The notes under the pieces were generated by a model. The model did not search any database and was not told the DNA's origin. It saw only the letters and a list, made by a program, of their open reading frames with translations. DNA of 64,000 bases from Fusarium oxysporum f. sp. lycopersici 4287 (taxonomy: Eukaryota > Ascomycota > Sordariomycetes > Hypocreales > Nectriaceae), in NCBI RefSeq assembly GCF_000149955.1, contig NC_030989.1, forward strand, positions 1,688,341 through 1,752,340, read 5' to 3'. The translations under genes and the position numbers were made by a program. Numbering within the stretch: the first letter of the stretch is position 1; every line of letters begins with the position of its first letter. Below are positions 46,433 to 58,374 of the stretch, one piece after another.

Positions 46433-49400
46433 TCATTGAGGGTTCAGGGAAGCTCTGGCAGACCCCTGATCCCGCTTGAATTTAGCAAGCTCTTCCTCCA
46501 GCTGGCGTGCTCTAGCACGTTCCTCCTATTGATACTAGTTAGCCATTGCTCCATGCACAAGACAACCCGAAATATGAAACATACCTTGAGGCTCTCTTGG
46601 AACTTCTTCCTCTCTTCACGCATCGTGGCCCTGAATTGCTCACTCAGCATCGAGGCTCCTCTGCCAACACCACCATTTGGTGGGATTGCCCTAAGTCGTT
46701 CGCCATCAAGATCCTCTTGTAGCTTGGCGATATGCTCACGGGCCTTCTCCATATCTGCCTCGAGGCGCTGGCGCAGTGTCATAACTTCTCCTTCAAGAGT
46801 CTTTTTTGCCGATTGGACATCCTGAAGCTTGTTCTCAAGCTCTATCTTTTCTCGTTCGGCACTGAGTGTCTCCCTTGTGACCTCCTCCAGCTCTTGAACA
46901 GTTCCAGCTAACTCATTCTTTAGCCTTGTGAGCTGGTTCTGGAGCTTCATCACCTCGCCACTAGTCTTGATAGCTGCAACATCAGCGGCCCTCTCTGCAC
47001 GGGATCCATAGGCTCCGTCCAGTTCCGCTTGGGCAATCGTGAGCTCCGTCTTCATCTCTACGAGGTTCATGTTAAGAAGCTCAAGTTCATCCTCCTTATC
47101 TTTCAGCATCTTCTTTTTGGTTGCCAGCTCTTCCTTTTGGCTATCCACCCGTTGCTGTAAGGACCTGGCATTGTCTTCTGCCATTTGCTTTGATCGGTTC
47201 ACTTCATCAAGCTGCGCGTTAAGAGCATCGATTACTGAATCGACACCAGTCAACTGATTGCGAGTATTGTTGCTTGAAGACTCGGCAGCGGACAGCCTCT
47301 CTTCGAGTTGTTTGATGTCGGACTCAAGAGCTGCGATCTTGCTGTTTCGCTCCTCAAGTTGAGCTTGAGCGGCCCCTGCAGCTCCAGCAGCTCCCGCCAA
47401 GTCTGCTTGAAGAAGTTCCATGTCAGACTCGAGATGAGTGACCCTTGCATTTCGTTCTTCAAGGCGGGCTTCAAGGTCATTTGTCTTCTCCAACTCGGCC
47501 TTCAGGGTAGCAATCGTCGCACTGTGCACCTCAACCTGGTCTCGTAGGGTATTGGCTTCTTGAACCTCGGTGTGAAGAGTAGCAATCTTCGCGTCCCGCT
47601 CTTCGATCTGTACATGAGTAGCATTGGCCTGCTCAAGCTCGGATTGGAGGGCTGCAATCCTTTTGTTCCGTTCCTCGATTTCACTCTGGGCCGTCTCCAG
47701 GTAGTCCAACTCTGCCTCAAGGGCAGTGATCTTGCTTTCACGGTCCTCAATTTGAGACTGCGCGGCAGCTGCCGAAGCTGCCGCGCTAGCAAGGTCGGAC
47801 TTGAGCTGGTCGAGATCCCTCTCTAGCTTGACGATCTTCTCATCCCGTTCCTCGAGTTGAGCGTGAGCTGCACCCGCTGCACCGGCAGCGCCAGCTAAGT
47901 CAGCCTGAAGACGTTTCACGTCTGCTTCCAGCTCGGCAGCCTTCCTGCTGCTGCCCTCGGCTTCAGCCTTTGAGGGGCCAACGTTGTGCGCAACACTACG
48001 GGCACTTTCGAGTTCTTCAAGGGTCTCTGAGAGCATTGTCTGGGCAGTCATCGCATCTCTCTCAGCGCGAGCCAGTAGCACTTGTGTCTCATCCAGCTCC
48101 TCTTGTTTCCTTGCTAGCTCTTCATCCTTCTCGGCGTCTGATTTGTTATTGAGCTCGCGCTGCTGCTTGATCTGTCGCTTGAGCACAGACTTCTGATCCT
48201 TGAGTGTAGTGGCCTGAGAGTACAGCCACTGAACACGGTTGGAGAATCCGGGAAGACTGAAAGCCTCCTCGATATCGAATTCATCATCAGAAACTTCTTC
48301 ATCCTCATAGCCTCTCTCCATGCGAGCCCTTCGACGCTCCTCTTTCTCCTTCTTAATCTTGGCGAAGCCTGTCTGCATCATGTTCCACAAGTTCATCAAG
48401 ATTCTCTCAACCTGATCACTGTCCTGCTTCTCTGGTGGCCCGGCCTGAGCTGCCTGAACGGCGCGTTCTAGCTCCGAGTCGGCAGCGCGTAATGCATCTT
48501 CAAGATAGTCAAGTTTCGTCTCAAAATTGTCTTGTGGTGAATGAGGTACGGCCGGGTAACTCGGATCCACTGTCAGGAGTAGATCTCGAACTTGCTGGTT
48601 TAGGGATTCGATGCGTTTCTCGAAAGCGCCGTCGGTCTTGATAGTTTCACCAGAAGACTCTTCCTGTTCGACCTCGATGGCATTGAGACCCATTTCAAGA
48701 TAATCCAACTGGTTGTTGAGGAGCTCTCCTGGCTTCATTCCTGAAACTCCAAAGGGGGGATCATAATAGTCTTCGTTCTTGGAAGGATTGAAGCGAACAA
48801 TCGCATCTCGCAAAGAGCCGTTCAAGTTCTCAAGTCGAACCTCCATTTCCGTTATCGACTTGACCAAAGAATTGGCTTGGCCCTGTAGGTGTAGATTCTC
48901 ATCCTTCATCTTCTCCATCTCATCTCTTAGCTGATTGTGTTCCCGAATCGGCGATTTAAGGGGTATCTCTATGGGTTGCTGACGGGGTTGCCCTCTCGTT
49001 GAGACTCCATTGGCTTGGTCGTAATAGTCATTATCGTTGAAGTAGTGCTCGTCCCCGGCGCGATCCATACTGTTGCGTGTATAAGTATATAGGCTCTCCG
49101 GGCTGCCAGGCATGCCATTAAGTGGTTGAAGTGGAGGAGTAAGATCCTTCTTCTTATTCGAGGCCTTGTGAGTGAGTTGAAGAATACCAGCAGTATGTTC
49201 CAGTAGGCGTCTTTGGGGCTCCATAAGTCGCTTCTCAAGGTTGAAGAGCTCCGCCGCCAATTCTTCGCATTTCCGCTCACTCGCCTGTCTTTCCGCCTCG
49301 GCTTCCTTTGCGCGGGCATGATCACCGCTGTTGCGACCCAGTAGGCTCCTTCGCTTCCCATCCAGTTTTCCGGGATTATATAGTCGCGCCATCGAGATTG

Positions 49401-49836
49401 CAGCATCTCGGTATTTGGACTGAATGGTCAGGTTTTGCCGGGTTGACTCGACACGCTGTGATAAGGACTGGCTTTGCTTCTTGAGGTCGTCCACCTCTTC
49501 TTGCGACAGAATCGTATACTCTTTGCTATCAGAGAGGGCTGTTTCGGTTAAGAGATGTACCTGAATCGGGTCACGGAGGTCGACAAGCGCTGAACTTTGC
49601 GGTCGATCAGGGTTCATCTGTACACAATGAAGGTTAGAAGCCGCAGGTCCATTAACCTCCACAACGGTGGACAACAAGCGTACCGGATTATACAATTGAT
49701 TATCCTTTTCAAAGCCGTTTATTATCTCGCTGCGGTAACCCTCAACGAAGATCTTCCCGCGTGGGCTCGGTGCTGGGGGTGACATCCTATTAGAGCCATA
49801 CCCATACGGGCTGCCCTCTCGCGCGTATGCACTCAT
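46433..49836 (-). CDS. Uds1-domain coiled-coil protein (up-regulated during septation type)
   Basis: Fungal coiled-coil protein related to fission-yeast Uds1; the family name implies a role around septation, but the exact function is not established. Exons 49836-46585 and 46525-46433 flank a 59-nt intron (GTATGT...TAG); 1114 aa. The N-terminal Uds1 domain spans about residues 30-165 (FVEGYRSEIINGFEKDN, HLLTETALSDSKEYTIL, LTIQSKYRDAAISMARLYN). A Pro/Asn-rich linker follows, then nearly continuous coiled coil from about 300. At about 640-890 there are repeats built on IEERxxKIAALxxELxxL, with two near-identical DLAGAAGAAGAA linkers. The last exon encodes EERARARQLEEELAKFKRD and ends SLNPQ. Confidence 0.84.
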
Positions 49837-51071
49837 GATTTCGACGGGCTTAGGATCGTGTTGTATAAGTTATGAGGACATGGGGTAAAAGTCGGACTGA
49901 AGGAGTGCATAAAGATATCAAAGCACCTCCATAGAGAACAGTGAAAAGGCTGGCCAGTATCCAGAGTTTGGACAAAAAGTGGTTGACCGGGAGCCGCGTC
50001 GTGCCGCTAGGTGAAGCTGAGCTGAGCTCGTGATTAGATTGGATGTAACAAAGGGGCTTTGCGCCCAAAAGCCGCTGAGGCGGTAAACTCGCAGAAAATC
50101 GACAGCAATCCAATGAAAAGTCCCGAGTTATAACCTCAAAGAAAGAGTACAAAAGTTGTGAGAAATGATGCAGATGCTGGGGACAGAAAAGGAGAGGTCG
50201 GGACTGACCATGAAGAAAAGGAGGCCCATCGAGAACCCAAAGAGTAAGGTAACTTAACTTAAGTTATCGAGTGGGACCCTTGTGAAGGCCTCCACTGAAA
50301 GTTGAATTACAGCAGTTGAGCTAGTGGTCTAGCCGAATCAGGTAGGAAGGTACGTACCGTACCTGCGTAGATCCCCTCCACACGTGCCAATCGACTTCAG
50401 TTTTCAGGGGTTTCGCGGCGGCTGGACACGCTGGGGCAAGGCACAGGAGGGGCGCACCCGCATTGCTTGGGCATGGGTTTGGCAGCGCTAGACTTCTTCG
50501 AGTTCGCAACTCTTTAACGATGCACCAGTAGGAATGAGCCTTTGTTTCGAGGGATTGTCTATTAAAGAGAAAAATAGATTAAAAGTTTTGTTCTGTTTAT
50601 ACAATTGATCCGTGCATGAGGAAACATGATGATTCTGTAGAAGCTGAGCTGACGTGTTTCGAATCCTTTATTTAGGCCCCAATGCTCCCTTTTGACCGTG
50701 GCATACCGTCACGTTGCGTGGCATTAATGGCTGTGCCCAACGATCCACGCAGATATGCTGACAGTCGATGGTAGGATCGTGGCTGACAACGCCATGGATA
50801 AAGTTTCTGTTAGCATTCTCCTTTGACGCACGGAAATCCGTTAGTTTCGACAACTCAGAGATGCATTCTATTTACAGAAAAGGATATCCCTGCTCTGAAG
50901 GTCCCCTAGACATTCAAGGGATGTCATATGCTCACTGGGCTGAAACATTCCCTAGGAGCTAAGGTATGCTCTTCAATACTGTGGTCTCCTGTCCCGCAAT
51001 TTTTCGGAAGCCATTGGTTATTGCCCAATCGTAACAAAACATAATGGTGAATATTGCTACCGTACCGACCA
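49837..51071. other. Intergenic between the Uds1-like gene and dsc2
   Basis: Upstream region of the Uds1-like gene and downstream of the rhomboid-like gene (both minus). A 12-bp palindrome, TAACTTAAGTTA, lies at 50255-50266. No gene is recognised. Confidence 0.5.
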
Positions 51072-51945
51072 CTAAAGCACTTCTCGGACTTGATCCATGA
51101 TTTGTTGCCCCATCGTTCTCCGGCGCTCTGCCTGACCCTCCGTTGAAGCCTGAGCTCCGGTTGCAACAGAAGTTGTGGAGTTTTCGTCCTCGAGTCGACG
51201 TCGAAGGCCTTCAAACTCGGCACTTCGTCTATGAGAGCTTAGCCCTACAACCCAGCCCGGCACTCGCCAGCGCACCAGGGCAGCCGGAAGAAGCCCTTCC
51301 CGCCACGAGTATCCCACAATCCATCCAGTGACTGCACCCAGGACCGAGCCTGGCCATTGTAACAATGCGAGATGCAACGCAATGGCGTACTTGTAGGACT
51401 TATCCGAGAACGTGAGACCAACGAATGGTCGGTCCGTGGGAGGTGCCTCAGACGTGGCCACTCGATACTTGTACATGTGCGGAACCATGGCATGATACTG
51501 AGCCAGGATAGCAAAGATTATAGGAGTTGGTCCAGCCGGGATGTAGTTGAACCATCCAGCAGCGAGAGGCCGCAGTACCATCGAGACAACAGGCGGTATG
51601 ATGGAGGTGATGAAGAAAGTGACAGTCAAGAAGGACTGCACACAATGCTATCAGCAGTGTAAAAAAGAACGTTTCATGAAAGTCACTTACAGCGAACTTG
51701 CGAGAACCCCACATTCGCTCAACGATGCGAAGGTTATATAACGACATGGCAGCAAAAAGTACCTCTGTTGAGTTGACATAGCATAGCTGATAGGCCAAGA
51801 TTCTCCAGAACTGCCGGTATCTCCATATGTGGGTATCGATAAGAATGTAGAAGTAGTGCTTGACGTCAAGAACACTCGCAATGATAGAGCCAGCTACCAA
51901 GCCGACCACACCGAGCCGAGTGACAGGTGTATTGGTGAAAGACAT
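51072..51945 (-). CDS. Rhomboid-like Dsc E3 ligase subunit 2 / UBAC2-type protein
   Basis: Polytopic ER/Golgi membrane protein of the rhomboid-pseudoprotease/Derlin group, like fungal DscB/Dsc2 and animal UBAC2, which recruits substrates for Dsc-type membrane ubiquitination (SREBP activation, membrane quality control). Exons 51945-51691 and 51635-51072; intron 55 nt (GTAAGT...CAG); 272 aa. About six hydrophobic segments: residues ~10-28, 45-60, SFLTVTFFITSIIPPVVSMVL at about 86-106, TPIIFAILAQYHAMVP and YAIALHLALLQWPGSVLGAVTGWIVGY. An N-terminal THIWRYRQFWRILAYQL block resembles the Derlin/UBAC2 arm. I see no Ser-His catalytic rhomboid motif and only a weak C-terminal UBA-like tail (RTMGQQIMDQVREVL). 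The subunit assignment is an inference. Confidence 0.78.
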
Positions 51946-54061
51946 AATGGTGAGGGGCTGTGTCGAGATTCAACGGGACATACTATAGGAATAAGCCGAC
52001 TCTATCTCCCGTGGGAAGGCGAGGAGTTTCTATCGGATGCAGTTGAGATTTGATTGATTGCAATTGATGTTGAACCTTGGCCTTAAAAATGGCTAGTGTT
52101 TTAACAAGAGTGAAGCTATAGATGCAGCTCTAAGAGCTACCTATCCGCAAGGTGGCATTAACTATCACGTGCAGCTTCGGGTAATTATGGATCGCCCCGC
52201 ATTGCCGTTGAAAAACCCGCTGACGTCGTTTTGACATCGCTTTCTCATCCAATAACAGATCATAGATGAAAGCAATTGGATATACGGTTTTCAACTTTAA
52301 AGGCTGATCTACAACAGCAGGGTTGGTGAGGGAACAGCAATTGAGCACCAAATCATCTTTAACGCACTTGGATCCTCGAATCCTGGTTTCTTATCGAAAC
52401 TTCAACTCTCACCTCGATCGTACCTTCAAACAAGATCGGATAGGTTCCTTGAAGAATCCAGCACTGCACAAGGCTCAACACTCTATAAAATCAGCAGGCA
52501 AAGGTAGAGCATAGATATCCACTCTTGGACCGATCATTCAGTAGTAAAATCTCGCTGCTGTACATCTTTCTTTCAGTTTTTTGTTACAGTTATACAAGTA
52601 TGATTGAACCCTCTGAGCTGCAACAACCCCCACAGCATGGCTAGGTAGGTAGTGCATATTTTGCCCGATTGATGTTTACGGGTTTCCTCCGACTATTCCT
52701 GACATAAAAGATGCTGATAAAGTCCGCAATATGAGTCGTATGCAATACTGTTGGTGCCCAAATTTATCCATTGTAGCATAGAGTGAGAGCCTCTGACCTA
52801 CCATCGTCGTGAAGACTTCCATCTGCTCAAGAATACTTGATCCGCTCGTACCACCCTTTGCTCACTTCGCTTCAACGCCTGTCTTAAGTGAATGCGCCCA
52901 TGTTGTAGCAGGAAATCGGCTGTCAACAGCCTTCAGTTGCTCAAGTGTAAGGTCAGTACCTGGAGCTCTGTCAATGGAGGTGTCGTGAAAGACAAAACAG
53001 TGAAACGACCACCCCACAGCATGTCTCCAGTGGAAGCCTTGTCAATAGCCATGATAGACAAAATAGCAAATTGGATATTTTGTATTCAGTTGAGATCGTT
53101 CCGAATGATCAATTGCTGCCCGTTATCGTCAAATAGTATTCGATCAAGGCGGATTTGGAGGGCGATGCCGGCGGTGCCTCCCCAATGCTCACGTGATGGT
53201 TCGAAACATAGGTACGCTACCCTGTATCTTGATAGTGATCTCTCAGGGCCGATCACCTCTTCACGATGGAAAGCATTGTCTGTGTTGAGTAAGATGTTCT
53301 GGGCGCTAACGAGGCGCGATGTCAAGGAGCGTGACTATAACGATATGGCTGTACTAGCTCTCATGCTGGTTACTTAGCCTTTATTACAAGCACGTTTGGC
53401 GTTGGGTACACAAGCAGGAATCTGCCAAGAAATCGTCATCCATAGGATGCTAGGGACGATTAATCCGCTTCTTTCTAGTATCAATCCCTGATCAAATAAT
53501 GGTATCCCGAATTTTAAGATATGGGATGAAATTGATTCATCTACGCTTGTTTGAATGATGTTCAATTTATTCGTAAAGAAGCCCCGTCTGGGCTCTCTTT
53601 AGAGGAGCTTGTATAACCGGCTGTACTCATTCATCTTCATCCTTGATCAACCTCACCTCACCCTTACACCGAAAAACGCACCCTCCACCAGCGGCTCACG
53701 CGGATAGGAATAAAGACTCTATCTTGTCGACACAAACATCGAAACTCGCGCCGATCTGTCTTGGGCCCAAGACTTTATCGCTCCCTCTCCCGATCTCCCG
53801 CTCCTCCTCACCGAAGCCCGAAAAAACAGGGCATTAATCCCGATCACGCCCTCCACTATCCCGTCACTACCACTCCCTAACATTCACTATGCCACTCGCC
53901 AACTTTGGCACCCTAGTTCTCCACCATCTCGTCTTCGTCGCGCATTTGGTTTATTTCCATATTGCTTTTTCGCATATGGAACCTAGTGCCCTCGTGGCTC
54001 TCTATTGCGTCTCCAAGCTACTCGCCCGTCGCGCCGACGACATTGACGGCCCTCCTCCAGA
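51946..54061. other. 2.1-kb divergent intergenic region
   Basis: Separates dsc2 (minus) from the TDT transporter (plus). It holds a possible gene relic (52933-53340) and an upstream ORF reaching into the TDT gene (53889-54089). A CTAGGTAGGTAG motif lies near 52641. Otherwise nothing is recognised. Confidence 0.45.
52933..53340 (-). pseudogene. Possible relic of an unidentified protein-coding gene
   Basis: The minus-strand frame from about 53337 reads like protein for ~130 codons, interrupted only by TGA at 53088-53086. The first block includes LVSAQNILLNTDNAFHREE, GPERSLSRYRVAYLCFEP, HWGGTAGIALQIRLDRILFDD; the second IMAIDKASTGDMLWGGRF and SFTTPPLTELQ. The second block ends at a possible donor (CAG|GTACTG). 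No start ATG is in frame, and a TAG lies just upstream of the first block. I do not recognise the family. It may be a decayed gene or an exon of an unmodelled gene, or a chance open frame. Confidence 0.33.
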
Positions 54062-54089
54062 ATGGCCCCCGCCAGTGATCCAATGGTAG
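53889..54089 (+). other. Upstream ORF overlapping the TDT transporter start
   Basis: A 66-codon frame (MPLANFGTLVLHHL...) starts 173 nt before the main ATG and ends 27 nt inside the transporter coding region in another frame. If in the mRNA leader it would reduce initiation at 54062. Coding function of its own is doubtful. Confidence 0.35.
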
Positions 54090-55960
54090 CCGGAGCCGAG
54101 CTGCAGCCTCCGTCTCCGTCTCCGGTCCCGCCATCGGGGTCGACTTCGGCCCTGGCTACGGGCTATGAGTCTCCGTCTGAAGAGAACCCACCCTTCTTCT
54201 CGGTTGTGGCCTCGGCTCCAGCTGCTCCAGGGACGGCGCATTCAAGACATCATGTCATGCCGCGGCCGGCCCTATCTCAACGGCCATCATATATCACTGC
54301 TATAGCTCCTGAGCATACTAATGGTCATGCCCGTCCAGGTCGATTGCTCAACAATGAGTCTACTCTCACATCAAACAGCTTGAACCATGTCATCGCAACA
54401 GCCGAGAAGGGCCCCGGAAACCAAAAGGTTAGCATTCGAGATCGCATCGCCTGCTATCAATGGACATATTTCACTATGGTATATCAACGTCTAGCTTTCC
54501 GTTGTCGCTGACCTCGCTAACTCTGTAATAGACCATGTCGACTGGAGGCGTTGCAAATATTATTTACTCATGTAAATACACCGTCCCTGATGCTACGTCC
54601 CGGAAGAAAATAGCTAACTCTTGCTAGTGAAGTGGGAAGCACCTTGGCTGCGTGGCATTGGCCTCTTCTTCTTTTTTCTCAACATTGTCCTTTTTGCAAT
54701 GAATTGTATTCTTATATGTACAAGATTCCATCTGAGGCCTGGGAGTTTCGTAAACTCCTTTACGGACCAAGTTGAATCGCTCTTCATATCAGCTTCAGTA
54801 GGACCCCCTCCTCTTATGGCATGCTATTAAACTAACAACAACCAGTTGGTCTCGTAAGCAACAAATAGCTATTATCGGGGTTCAAACATATTCTGACAAA
54901 CTCAGTATTGCTGTAATATTAATCAACACCTGCCAATATGGTATTCCGTACACCGGCGTATGGCTAGTCCACACTATGGAGTGTGTCTTCTGGGTTTACG
55001 CTGCCCTGAGCGTCTCTCTCAGCGCATTTCTATATCTTATATTATGGTCCACTCTGTACGCTCAAGTTTATGTGCTCTTCTGACCTGGCCTGCTGACTGT
55101 CATGACCAGAATTTTCCCCGTCCATACCATGACGCCAACCTGGGTCTTCCCAGCGTACCCTCTGTTACTCAATGCCCCCTTTGCAGCAAACCTCATCGCG
55201 GCTGCAGATTCAGCTGGTCACAAACTATCAACCAACACTGTTGCAATGGCACTCGGGGCCACTGCTATTCAAGGAACCGGTTGTCTGATCGCTTTCATGA
55301 TTTCGTCGGCCTTCATATACCGCCTCATGACGCAGAAGCTTCCGCGGGATATGCAGAGACCCGGTATCGTACGCACGCACTCTCTCCTTTCTTTAACTTT
55401 GCTGACCCTTACTAGTTCATGTCTATCGGTCCCTATGGCTTTACCGCTGCTGGCATAGGTACGTTTCTAATGCCTTGCAACATATGTATCATGTCTGACA
55501 ACATCAGCTCAACTCGGCAGCCAAGCAGACTTGGTAATACCTCCAAACTTTCTTGACAACCCTCAGTTTGCTGCTATCATTAAAGTCATCAGCATTCTCG
55601 TCAGCCTCTGGCTCTGGGGCCTTGCCATGTGGTTCTTCATTGTTTGTGTCGGCGCATTATGGAAATACTCTCTTTCAGGCCATCATTTGCCGTTCCAGAT
55701 GACGTGGTGGTCTTTCGTTTTCCCCAATACGGCTCTTGTATGTAACCCTTTTCACCGCAGCACTTCTCACTGTATGCTCAATGGGTTTCCTCTAGGTTAC
55801 TGCTACCAGTGTCATGGGTAAAATATTTGATAGCGATGGCCTGCATATATTTGCCTCTGTCATGACCGCTGCAATCATCATCGTCTGGGCTCTCATCTTT
55901 ATCCGAATGTGTTGGAGTCTGAAATCGAGAAAACTTCTGTGGCCCAAGGATGGAAAATAG
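54062..55960 (+). CDS. TDT-family transporter (malic acid/sulfite type)
   Basis: Plasma-membrane carrier of the tellurite-resistance/dicarboxylate (TDT) family, like Mae1 or Ssu1, for dicarboxylates, sulfite or similar anions. Nine exons: 54062-54478, 54532-54571, 54628-54797, 54846-54853, 54906-55055, 55110-55368, 55416-55458, 55508-55737, 55796-55960; 493 aa. A ~130-residue Pro/Ser-rich cytosolic N-terminus precedes ten expected helices. Motifs: TMSTGGVANIIYSL in helix 1, FFFFLNIVLFAMN, SLVSIAVILINTCQYG, FVFPNTALVTATSVMG in the last third. Exon 4 is only 8 nt (TTGGTCTC), yet it restores S-LVS-I in frame. TMSTGG favours the Mae1 side over Ssu1, but the substrate cannot be read from sequence. 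An overlapping upstream ORF may dampen translation. Confidence 0.86.
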
Positions 55961-56472
55961 AGCGTATCAGATTGATTGCAGCATGGCACTGTTTTTATGC
56001 CATTTCCTTTTGTCTCATCATAACAGTCTTATTGATCAAGATTTCAGCAGGTCTAGCATATCCGAGGTATCCAGGTCAGCATAAACCGGCGTCAGGTATC
56101 TTTAGCATAAGGGCAGTCGTCTCAACTATTTATTTAACTTTCGGATCTCGCTACTGCAATTCGTCTTAAAGGAAACTCCTTGATACAAACATCCAGTGGC
56201 ATGACCAAGTCAACGCAAGGAAAATGCCATTTATTTCCCTGACAGGAACTCCAAAATCATCCACAATGCCGTTCATAAAACAGGTCTTCGTCATTGCGCG
56301 CTTCTCATGAAAACAACAACAACAATAGAATGATCCAAGTCAAGATATCTTGATTCGCTCATCGGAATCTGCAAACGCCGCCAAACTCCATTAGCAATAC
56401 CTCCGTACTAGTACATACAACCTCTCCTGCGGTCTCCAAGATAAATAACAATAAGTGAGAAGCATGGTTACT
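55961..56472. other. Convergent intergenic region
   Basis: 3' ends of the TDT transporter and the Ptc5-like phosphatase; AT-rich, no gene recognised. Confidence 0.5.
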
Positions 56473-58374
56473 TTATAACTTCGCCTTGACACCTTCTCCA
56501 GCTGTAGCCTCGAGATTGACGGTTACCTCGCCTGTCTTCTCCCCGTGGCCGAAGAAGATGACTTGAACAGTCAAATCATCACTAAGAATTATTAGTAATA
56601 AGCTACTTAACACCAATGTCATAACTTACCGGTATCGTCGCGAGAAAGGCGAAGGCAGCGTGAGCAAAGCGCAGACCTGCTCGTCGTTGTTGCCACCAAG
56701 GGCGTTTCGGACAAGGTGTGTAGCAACATTCTTATCCTTCACGGTGAACCGATCCTTAGCATCCGGGTCAATGCCCCATTGTTGAACGCGAATAGGGGTC
56801 TTGTTGCCATCAGGTCCGGCGGTCTTGCTCCCCTCAACGGGTAAAGGTGTTTTGGATGAGCCAAAGATCTTGTTCCATGCAGCATCAAACTGCGAGTTGG
56901 TTCCAGACTGTCCCTGAGTCTCAATCCACTTGCCTACAAGGCCAACAACTTCTTCATTCGTAAGCATCTCCCAGAGGCCATCGGTTGCCAGGACAAGGAA
57001 ATCGCCATTTTCGGGGTGGACCTTGGTAGTTGTAACGATAGGCTCGGCGGTGACATAGGGAGGAGTCTTTAAGAGAGGTGAAGGGCTGCGACCGAAGAAG
57101 TTCTCGCGTAACTTCCAGGCAACATCTCTGCTCCACTTGTAGACGGCGTCTCCAAAGGCACGACTAGGCTCTAATCCACCAAGAACACGGCCATTTCGGA
57201 TGACGTTGTCCTCCCCAGGATGCTCCTTGCGCATGCGCTCAACCTCTTGAGGGTTACTACCCGTCTGATCCTCTGATAGAGCAGTGGCTGTCCACTTTCC
57301 GTTCCCTGCCCTGCGGCCAAGGACTGCGCGAGAGTCACCAGTGCATGCAACCCGCAGGAGGTTGCTGCGGCTGTCGTAGAATGACAGCAGGGCGCACGAT
57401 CCAGATAGAGCGGGCTGTAGAAGCTCGGCTGCAACAGTCTTGGAACCGCCCTTGAACACCTTCTCCACGCTCTTGTGAACGATCTCGTTATCCAGGTTGT
57501 TGAACCCAGTCTTGATGGCCAGGTTTACTGCATCCTCAGAAGGAAGATCGCCGGAAGCCTTCTTGTAGGTTTCGTTCAATTCGCGGGCGACGTAGTTAAT
57601 CAGGCTTTCCCTCAACGTTGCAGAAGTAGTCCATCCCCTATGTCGTGTGAGTCAACACCCTCTTTTCAAGCTGTGACACAAGCTCTATCACAAGATGAAC
57701 ACTTACGAATGGCCGTCAAAAACACCCCAAAACATCCAATCGCTGTTATCTGTCTCGACGGAAGATCTGCTGGGGACTTGAACAATCTTTTCGGCGTGAT
57801 CATCCTCAATAGGGTCATTACTGGGCAGCTGTACCAGGTCGTAACGTGTAACACCCTGTCCTCGGCTGACGGAAAAAGACTGTTCGAGGCGTCGAAGCTT
57901 CTGTGTTGCTTGGTCGGGTGTCAACATTTCGACGATGCGGCGCCCGTCGTCACTAGTTGCCTTGGAGATGGGCCCCTCGCCAACAATGGTGCCTTGTCTA
58001 AGTTCGTCGGCGCCCACTACGAGAACAGTCCGAGTAGGTAATACATCCGCTGTCTGAGTTGACGCGAGGCTAGTCCTAGAGCCTACACCCGAGCCGGGGG
58101 GGATGTCAGAGCTGTTGAGAGAGTACCAGGCGCCGTATCCGACGACGATACTGGATACAAGCGCGACTGGCAGGCGACGAAAGTACATAGAGGATCTTAG
58201 GGGAATGGCACCTGCAGGGTTGCGGCGAGCGCTTCGAGCGTGTGCACTAGCCTTGGATCGTGCCTGGGCGAGAGCGAAGGACGAGACGGCGAAACCACGA
58301 CGAGGAGTGCGGGAGAGGGTGCGGACGGTCGAAAGTGAGGTCGTCCTTAAGGCTCTCACTGCGGCTCGATTCAT
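56473..58374 (-). CDS. Mitochondrial PP2C phosphatase (Ptc5 type)
   Basis: Metal-dependent Ser/Thr phosphatase of the PP2C/pyruvate dehydrogenase phosphatase branch, probably acting on mitochondrial PDH E1-alpha. Exons 58374-57707, 57637-56630 and 56581-56473 (introns 69 and 48 nt); 594 aa. The N-terminus is a basic, Ser/Arg-rich presequence (MNRAAVRALRTTSL...) followed by one TM-like segment at about residues 69-84 (LPVALVSSIVVGYGAWY), as in inner-membrane-anchored Ptc5. PP2C motifs: WGVFDGH-SGWTTS, completed by splicing; CTGDSRAVLG; LVLATDGLWEML; and a final NNDEQ...RDDLTVQVIFF with the metal-binding aspartates. The last exon ends GEGVKAKL. All three splice junctions keep conserved sequence. 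Confidence 0.9.

Noticed and set aside
52892..53377. 161-codon plus-strand ORF
   Set aside because: Cys/Arg/Ser-rich shadow of the more protein-like minus-strand relic.
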